This document shows, one piece after another, positions 6,866 to 11,613 of a DNA stretch of 11,613 nucleotides; positions within the stretch are counted from its first letter, which is position 1, and each line of letters opens with the position of its first letter. The notes beneath the pieces were generated by a model. That model saw only the letters and a list, made by a program, of their open reading frames with translations, ran no database searches and was not told the DNA's origin. The position numbers and the translations under genes were made by a program. Source of the stretch: Hirudo medicinalis (Eukaryota > Annelida > Clitellata > Hirudinida > Hirudinidae); assembly GCA_011800805.1 (NCBI GenBank), contig MPNW01000141.1:400773-412385 (forward strand). Direction: 5' to 3'.

Positions 6866-9327
6866 GTGAGTTCATTATCATAAAATATGTAACTGGATAA
6901 CGAGCAGACATGTGTTGGACGATAATTCCAGGAACGCGGAGACAGATGTCAGTGCGTCACTTCCTGCTTCTGCTCCGTGGCCAACCACTTCTGCACACCT
7001 CCGAGGTTCCCCGACTTCCTGGGCTTCTTCAAATCCACCCTCCAAAACTTTCCCAACCTCGCCAATTTGACCTCCGACCTTTCGTCGAGGCTCATAAAAC
7101 GTGATTGCTTCACGTTTGCCCCTCTGCTGAGGACTGACTGGGAGGACTTCGACAGGCTGGTTTGTTCCTCACTCCAATCTGCTCTCGAGGCTGATGTCCT
7201 CCTCAAGATGGCGGTTGATGAGACTTGCACGGAGGGGAAGAATACGAGTACGTTGCAATTTAAATATGTATTTAAAAAATGAAATAATAACTATATGAAG
7301 ATGATGATGATTTCAGTCTTACGGGGTGCAAGTAGGCTTTTTGTGGTGGTAAAGAAATGATAAATAATAGAATTAATAACAATAACGTGCAGGTTAGCTC
7401 AGAGATTTGCGTTCGTGCATGCGGTGGAAAAAGCAGCAATCGTAATGTGTCGTGTTCGAAACCCAGTATGCACACCTTGGGTTGGAGCGAAATATAAATG
7501 CTATAACGTTTGAAACGTGTCTTCACATCCTATTCGGATCCTTGAGGTACCCAAAAGATCGACTAAAACCAATAACCACGTCGTCAAATCGCGGTCAAAT
7601 GAGTGCCATCTGCATGAACGACGTTTACCTCTCGTTGACAGACTTTGAGCCGCCTGAGCAGGTGGGTTACGACAGTCACGCTCCAATGAACCTGGAACAT
7701 GCCATGCTTGACTTCAGTCTCGACAACAAAAAACGAAGAGGAGGACGAGAGAACGAAGACTACGATGACGACGACGACGATGGAGACGACGTAGCCAATC
7801 AACTTGAAGAGAAATTGGCGCCAACAGTATACGGCTACCATCGGGTTGGAATGAACTTCAAGATCTACAACAGGAGCGATCCAGTGGAAAACAAACATTG
7901 GGAAAGCTCCAGTCATGATTATGATCCCAACTTAGATAGGGGAGATGACGACGACGGCGATGGCTATAGGACAATGTATGGAGAACAGGGAGCGGGTTAT
8001 GTTCTGGAGGATAGTGGAAGGTCACTGAGGTCACAAGACGGAGAGGGCCAAATGGAGGGGTTACTGCTCAGCAAGCAGGATATCTCACTCGTTGTCATCC
8101 TCACCTCCATCCTTCTCTCCATCATTCTACTCACTGTCATCTTCTACAGAATCAGGTCAGGGGCATTCTTGAAAGAGTTCATTTGAACTGAACATCGATT
8201 TATTAAATATCTGTAATAATAACCTATATGACCCCAATTGCAATCTCCTTATCAAAAGTTTAAAAATCGAATGTCATATCCTCTCCTGTGATAGGAGTGT
8301 TTAAAATGATGTCACTGTGGACTTGGGGCATGACACGTGACGTCTCTTTTGTCATGACATCCATTTATGAAAGTCTTGAGCTTGTGAGGATTGTGATAAG
8401 AAAGAATAATATTAATTATATTATTATTATTGTTAGTATTATTATTACGAATATTTACTAATATTACTAATATTAAATATTATTATTTATATATAATAAT
8501 TAAAATAATAATTATTTTAAAAAGAATTACTTTCCTCCAGGAAGAGGCATACATCCCTCCCAAAGGAGGACATTCCAACGAAGGTAGGAAAGTTTTTATT
8601 CATCCTAAGATGCCCACCTGGTACCTGTTGCCATTGGCAACAGGAGATCACGAACAAAACAACTGATCAATTAATGACGACGTTCTGCTGCTTCTCATGA
8701 ATTTCAGCATCAGTTGTTGATATTGTTGTTGCTGATACTTTTGTTGCTGTTGTTGTTGTTGTTGTTGTTGTTGCTGATACTTTTGTTGCTGCTGCTGTTG
8801 CTGTTGTTGTTGCTGCTGATACTTTTGTTGCTGCTGTTGTTGTTGATACTTTTGTTGTTGCTGCTGAGAATATTTGTTCAAGACTCAGACACAAAACCCT
8901 CAAAAGATTTTTAATATTTAAAACAGGCAGAATTAGGTGCAAATCAAAGTTAATTAGTTTAGAATAACAAGTATGGCGTAAGTGCATTGTAATTGGACGC
9001 AACAACAGAACGATTAATATCCGAAAGCAAATCGATTTAATAAATTATATTTTTCAGTGTAATAATTTAAAATATTTTAACGTAATTACAATAATAATAA
9101 TATTAATAATTGTAATAAATGCATTGAACCAGCTGGCCAGTCATCCGTGGTACAATGGAACGTCATCGCATCAGGAAAAGGAAACGAGTTTCATTGAAGA
9201 TCGTCTCAGCAGGAATTACAAAACGCACCCCGTCAAGAGGTACCTCTGACGTCTTAAGGACGATGACGTCATTTGTTTACCTTAGCCTGTTCACCAAGGC
9301 GATGATTTATCGGTGATGAATTTCAAT

Positions 9328-9358
<31 letters not shown>

Positions 9359-11025
9359 ATGACGACTGAGGTGATGATGTTTTTGACGAGATGATGTTTT
9401 TTTTCTATTGAGATTCTATTAACTTCTTTTGACTTCTTTGAGGCAAATATTACAAATAAACAAATTTGTCTTTGTTGTTGGAATTTGTTAAACATGAAAA
9501 TAAATTAATATATAATAATAATAACATAATTACATATTAAAAAGGATTTCGAAATTAAGAATTAAAGAATAAAACCCGTCACGTCATCGTCAAAAGTTGG
9601 AAACTCGGAGAAATGCCTCCAGTCTTGTTGTCTCGGCTTCCTTCGAATGTTGGAGTTGTTGTTCTTAAATGTTGGAGTTGTTGTTCTTAAATGTTGTGAA
9701 GAAAGTGGTCCATCAAATTGAATCGAACGTGTTTGATGGTTAATTAGTTATTAATTAGTTATTATTTGGTTGTTATTTGATTATTATTTGGTCATTATTT
9801 GGTTATTATTGCAAATAATTAACCTGTTTAAACTTGAAGGTGCTTCTTAAAGATGCAACGTTAAAGTGGGAAATGATATTAATACTAATTAATAAATAAT
9901 AATATTAAATAAATAATTATTATAATTATATTAAATAATAATTATTCAATAATAATAATAATATTACATGTTAAGGATATTAAGAATGTGTCATTATTTG
10001 ATAGTATTGTATGGTATTGGTTGTTCATCGTGTGCTTCTGAAATTCGCAAATCAACATGAATTTTCGTAAATAAAATTTCTTGAGAACAAAACCTCCCAA
10101 GATGACGAACGTTTAAATTGAGCAAAATGAAATTAATGAAACAAATTGAGCTTTTCTTTCTTTAGAGAATGTGTGCTGACATTGGTTTCACATTTCTACG
10201 ATTTATCCTCATTGGACGATTTGAAAGACATTCGAGAGTGTAAGGATCGCATAGATTTTACATTAGGAATTCAATTGTGAAATTATAATTTAGAGCTAAT
10301 AATTAACCGTTGTTTGATAATTAAACCTCCGCAAGTTGAAATACTTCACCTTCGATTGTGAGAGGTCGACACGTGATCAGGTCATCTGGAAAATGTTTCC
10401 AATTCACAATCGGATCCCTCACCTGACCATCAACATCTCACCTGTTTGCCTCGTCGTCAATGACTTCAGGTTTCAGTCGAGGACAGAAAGAAGGGAAGGT
10501 TTCCATTAAGTTCGTCATTGTCGACTTTCAATCGATCTCGTCAGAGGAAAGAAGCATCTTGTTACATTGGAACAATAAGAAGTCATTATTGTTACTATTA
10601 TGTCATCAGCGCAAGTATCGAACGTACCGAGAACAAACCTGGAGGAGGCTTCAATTCCTCCAAAAACTTCCTCCAGCCGAGGAAACTTTAAAAGTCAGAA
10701 ACACATCACGTTTCAACTGGCAACCGATACTGGCACTCCAAAGAAATCAAAATCACCAGGAAAACTCAAGATGAGCGATAATAAGGTAGAGAATGAAGAC
10801 GACCAGTGGAGTTCAACTCACGAGGTCGAAGACCAACCAATGACCGCCAGCAACAACAACCAGCAACAGCCTCAGAAATGGAAGAAACTCTTCAGGAAGC
10901 ACAAGGTCGCCATTTTGGAAATGCTGAGAGATTCGGAAGAGAAACAAGACGGCGGCAGGTTGGAGGAGAATTTAATTATTAATTTATTCCTAATTAATGC
11001 AGATGGATTGTTACCTGTAGAATGA
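6791..11025 (+). CDS. Single-pass type I membrane protein of unknown family, seven exons
   Basis: Proposed join: 6791..6865, 6932..7247, 7558..8155, 8541..8583, 9133..9239, 10166..10239, 10610..11025. All phases agree (0, 1, 2, 0, 2, 1), giving 1629 nt and 542 residues. Layout: signal peptide (1-24), Cys-rich region with a CxCxxxCxC cluster (about 31-42), sequons at N70 and N235, Asp-rich segments (198-208 and 260-265), transmembrane helix (306-326), basic YRIRKRH just inside, and a tail of about 212 residues that is hydrophilic with an N/Q-rich run and a basic WKKLFRKHK segment. This suggests a cell-surface receptor or adhesion-type protein, but I do not recognise the family. Exons 1-3 are the most secure. 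Exons 4-6 are short and rest on splice signals, phase and codon composition. The whole model is a prediction. Confidence 0.6.
6866..6931 (+). other. Short intron, 66 bp
   Basis: A 66-bp AT-rich intron runs from gtgagt to aattccag. It joins the signal-peptide exon to the Cys-rich exon in phase 0 and is among the shortest in the window. Confidence 0.7.
6932..7247 (+). CDS. Membrane-protein gene exon 2: cysteine-rich extracellular region
   Basis: It follows acceptor aattccag and leaves in phase 1 at A|gtacgt. It encodes residues 26-130 with eight cysteines: a tight CQCVTSCFC cluster, a fifth Cys six residues on, and three more widely spaced (RDCF, LVCS, DETC). A proline/phenylalanine segment (TPPRFPDFLGFF) and one sequon (N70-L-T) follow the cluster. 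The spacing fits no EGF, Ig, TSP or CUB pattern that I know. Codon third positions are GC-rich compared with the introns, which supports coding. Confidence 0.75.
7248..7557 (+). other. Intron 2 of the membrane-protein gene
   Basis: A 310-bp intron with donor gtacgt. The acceptor chosen is CCCAAAAG at 7550-7557, the AG upstream of the conserved-looking frame that keeps phase 1 without a stop. The upstream polypyrimidine tract is modest, so the exact 3' end is uncertain. Contents are a GAT run near 7299-7310 and the tRNA-like element. Confidence 0.5.
7387..7473 (+). mobile_element. tRNA-like Pol III element, probable SINE head
   Basis: Box A TAGCTCAGAG (7395-7404) and a perfect box B GTTCGAAAC (7454-7462) lie 59 bp apart on the same strand. 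They are flanked by complementary GTGCA (7387-7391) and TGCAC (7469-7473), like a short acceptor stem. The D and T stems do not pair properly, so this is not a functional tRNA. It fits a decayed tRNA-derived SINE or tRNA pseudogene. It lies inside intron 2 of the membrane-protein gene. Confidence 0.45.
7558..8155 (+). CDS. Membrane-protein gene exon 3: acidic stalk and transmembrane helix
   Basis: It encodes residues 131-330. There is one Cys (SAICMND), a dibasic NKKRRGGR that could be a proprotein-convertase site, and the acidic run DYDDDDDDGDD. These are followed by a sequon (N235-R-S), a second run GDDDDGDG and a linker. The hydrophobic helix ISLVVILTSILLSIILLTVIF then ends at YRI. The donor AG|gtcagg (phase 2) is imperfect; without splicing the frame ends 10 codons later at 8186. 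The 5' boundary is the least certain part. The frame from 7604 onward is strongly coding in composition. Confidence 0.75.
8156..8540 (+). other. Intron 3 of the membrane-protein gene
   Basis: A 385-bp intron from gtcagg to tttcctccag. It holds an AT-rich segment with ATT/AAT runs (about 8405-8518). An E-box CACGTG (8334-8339) overlaps a CRE-like TGACGTCT (8338-8345). No gene is seen in it. Confidence 0.55.
8541..8583 (+). CDS. Membrane-protein gene exon 4: juxtamembrane segment
   Basis: A 43-nt exon with an excellent acceptor (tttcctccag) and donor AAG|gtagga. Entering in phase 2 it reads KRHTSLPKEDIPTK, so the helix is followed by YRIRKRH, the positive cluster expected on the cytosolic side. 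That supports this frame. Read in phase 0 instead it would give EEAYIPPKGG, which resembles EEASIPPK in exon 7. The phase-0 reading does not join to exon 3 and has a lower GC3. Confidence 0.5.
8584..9132 (+). other. Intron 4 of the membrane-protein gene, with polyQ-like repeat
   Basis: A 549-bp intron. Its main content is the TTG/CTG minisatellite at 8709-8870. After that come AT-rich sequence and AAT runs. The acceptor at 9131-9132 (gaaccag) lacks a clear pyrimidine tract. Confidence 0.5.
8709..8870. repeat. TTG/CTG minisatellite with 42-bp higher-order unit
   Basis: TTG and CTG triplets are interrupted by GATACTTTTG at regular places. ATACTT begins at 8735, 8777, 8819 and 8846, spaced 42, 42 and 27 bp, all multiples of three. 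The minus strand therefore reads as Gln runs punctuated by Lys-Tyr (ORF 8648-8881), and the plus strand as Leu runs. The minus-strand ORF has no other coding feature and lies in an intron of the + strand gene. Confidence 0.85.
9133..9239 (+). CDS. Membrane-protein gene exon 5: cytoplasmic tail
   Basis: A 107-nt exon that enters in phase 0 and leaves in phase 2 at AG|gtacct. It reads LASHPWYNGTSSHQ, then FIEDRLSRNYKTHPVK. GC at third positions is about 57% in this frame and 44% in the other open frame, which is basic throughout. If the donor is not used the frame ends at TGA 9247-9249, giving a shorter isoform. Function is unknown. Confidence 0.5.
9325..9366. repeat. GAC/GAT microsatellite
   Basis: GACGACGAT-type triplets repeat in a 12-bp then 9-bp higher pattern. 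It matches in kind the Asp-codon tract in exon 3, though this one is intronic. Confidence 0.85.
9646..9701. repeat. 22-bp direct tandem duplication plus partial third copy
   Basis: Two identical 22-bp units occupy 9646-9667 and 9668-9689, each starting AATGTTGGAGTTG. A third copy breaks off after AATGTTG. The perfect identity suggests a recent duplication. Confidence 0.9.
10166..10239 (+). CDS. Membrane-protein gene exon 6: cytoplasmic tail
   Basis: A 74-nt segment between a strong acceptor (ttttctttctttag) and a good donor (T|gtaagg). Entering in phase 2 it is open and reads ECVLTLVSHFYDLSSLDDLK, then DIRE, leaving in phase 1. That is exactly the phase needed by the last exon, which is the main reason for accepting it. 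Left unspliced, the frame ends at TGA about 40 bases later. It may also be alternatively used. Confidence 0.45.
10240..10609 (+). other. Intron 6 of the membrane-protein gene
   Basis: A 370-bp intron from gtaagg to tatgtcatcag. The right half (about 10370-10560) is less AT-rich than other introns and has an open frame (10460 onward), but it does not join the flanking exons in phase and I do not call it coding. Confidence 0.45.
10610..11025 (+). CDS. Membrane-protein gene exon 7: C-terminal tail and stop
   Basis: It enters in phase 1 after tatgtcatcag and runs to TGA 11023-11025. It encodes the last 138 residues: a Ser/Pro/Lys-rich region (EEASIPPKTSSSRG, TPKKSKSPGK), an acidic part (NEDDQW), an N/Q run (SNNNQQQPQ), then WKKLFRKHKVAILEMLRDSE, which could form a basic amphipathic helix. 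Many Ser/Thr-Pro and Lys-rich sites fit a regulated cytoplasmic tail. The last 25 codons are unusually AT-rich. An ATG at 10600 would allow a stand-alone 141-codon ORF, so a separate small gene is the alternative. Confidence 0.6.
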
Positions 11026-11103
11026 GAGAATGGATAAAGAGATGAATGAGGGGGAGGTTTTTGCGCGATTTAAATTATATCCGTTAAATAAGAGATTATG
11101 TTT

Positions 11104-11117
11104 AATAAAATAATAAA
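11104..11117 (+). terminator. Polyadenylation signals of the membrane-protein gene
   Basis: Two AATAAA hexamers (11104-11109 and 11112-11117) lie 80-90 bases after the stop codon, the normal place for cleavage and polyadenylation. A further AATAAA at about 11151 could also serve. AT-rich DNA makes such hexamers common. Confidence 0.5.
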
Positions 11118-11613
11118 AATCCAAACATTTTCTAATTTACAATTTATTAAATAAAATAAAATTGCTGTCGGTCTTGTTAAATTGGCTGTTGAAATGCAGC
11201 ATTTCCAACTTAATAATTTTTTCAAATAAAAACAAAATTACAAAACACGGATGAAAAACTTGCTGTAAATAAATTAAATCTTTCAACTTGAAACAGCAGT
11301 TTGCAGCCTCAGAGAATATTCTCTTGAACAATAAAATAATGTAATTATGCATTTTAACGCAAACAATTTTTTTTCCTTTATTTTCTCAGCCAAACAAACG
11401 AACAAACATAATCACGTTACTGATCAAGAATCTCACCAAATATTTAAAGTCCCCCTCCTGAGAGATCCCCGGGACATAATGCGCAGACCACAGCACGATC
11501 AACATTTAAAAATCAGTCCGTGCATGTGTAATGTACACAACAAATGTCATCGCTACAAGACAACTCTTTTCCAACATCGCTTTTGCGTTTTTCGCTTGTG
11601 ATGTTTCCACATG
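11118..11613 (+). other. Downstream region with one weak candidate exon
   Basis: The sequence to about 11370 is AT-rich spacer. At 11389 a strong acceptor (tttattttctcag) precedes an open stretch to a TGA at 11599-11601 with several Cys and His residues (SPCMCNVHNKCHR). No exon-7 donor in the matching phase was found, so it is not part of the preceding model. It may belong to another gene, to the missing KCNQ part, or be chance. No family is recognised. Confidence 0.3.

Larger units (their letters stand above)
9240..10165 (+). other. Intron 5 of the membrane-protein gene
   Basis: A 926-bp intron from gtacct to ttttctttctttag, a strong acceptor. It contains a perfect CRE palindrome TGACGTCA (9264-9271), a GAC/GAT array (about 9325-9366), a 22-bp direct duplication (9646-9689), ATTATTTGGT-type tandem runs (about 9740-9810) and AAT-rich sequence (about 9890-9965). 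No gene is seen in it. Confidence 0.55.

Noticed and set aside
7387..7473. Functional tRNA gene
   Set aside because: Box A and box B are good, but the D and T stems do not pair and the acceptor stem has only five clean pairs.
8648..8881. PolyQ protein with Lys-Tyr spacing on the minus strand
   Set aside because: It is explained by the TTG/CTG minisatellite; there is no coding composition outside the repeat and it sits inside an intron of the other gene.
10460..10774. 104-codon + strand ORF
   Set aside because: It is in a different frame from exon 7 where they overlap, and the exon-7 frame has the better composition and joins in phase.
10959..11002. A 44-nt intron near the end of exon 7 (AG|gttgga to atgcag)
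   Set aside because: The flanking bases look like splice sites and the segment is AT-rich, but 44 nt is too short for a usual animal intron and the frame is open without splicing.

Overview
This is AT-rich eukaryotic DNA, and the gene structure points to an invertebrate animal. Coding exons are short and flanked by GT..AG splice sites. Introns run from about 70 bp to more than 1 kb and are full of microsatellites (TTA, GTT, GATT, GAT/GAC and AAT arrays). There is no operon structure and no bacterial-type promoter or ribosome-binding site. The best-conserved gene is a KCNQ (Kv7) voltage-gated potassium channel, a metazoan family. The repeat-rich, AT-rich introns would suit a lophotrochozoan, but the species cannot be fixed from the sequence.

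Left part (1-3162, possibly to 3518): the middle of a KCNQ channel gene on the + strand. Three exons are certain: 544-719 (S3 to the S4-S5 linker), 2068-2196 (S5, turret and start of the pore helix) and 3052-3162 (selectivity filter and S6). Their lengths and intron phases match human KCNQ1 exons 4+5 fused, 6 and 7. S1-S2 must lie upstream of the window. The normally invariant next exon (the GILGSGFALKVQ stretch) is not seen anywhere downstream. In its place there is only a divergent, in-phase, stop-terminated candidate exon at 3438-3518. Either this copy is truncated after S6, or the conserved exon lies beyond 11613 and the second gene sits inside a KCNQ intron.

Middle part (3519-6790): about 3.3 kb with no convincing gene. 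It holds simple repeats, a good TATA-box motif at 4858 followed by a three-copy tandem repeat of about 37 bp, a strong splice-site pair around a 30-nt open segment, a GC-rich patch, several perfect palindromes and a possible DNA-transposon relic near 6150-6215.

Right part (6791-11025): a second + strand gene that can be assembled from seven exons whose phases all agree (1629 nt, 542 codons plus stop). It encodes a single-pass type I membrane protein: signal peptide, cysteine-rich extracellular domain, acidic Asp-rich stalk, one transmembrane helix with a basic stop-transfer sequence, and a cytoplasmic tail of about 212 residues. I do not recognise its family. Its introns carry a tRNA-like Pol III box A/box B element, a polyQ-like minisatellite with 42-bp higher-order periodicity and further GAC/GAT arrays. 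Polyadenylation signals follow its stop.

Far right (11026-11613): 3' UTR, AT-rich spacer and one weak candidate exon (11390-11601). I see no CRISPR array, prokaryotic element or intact functional RNA gene.
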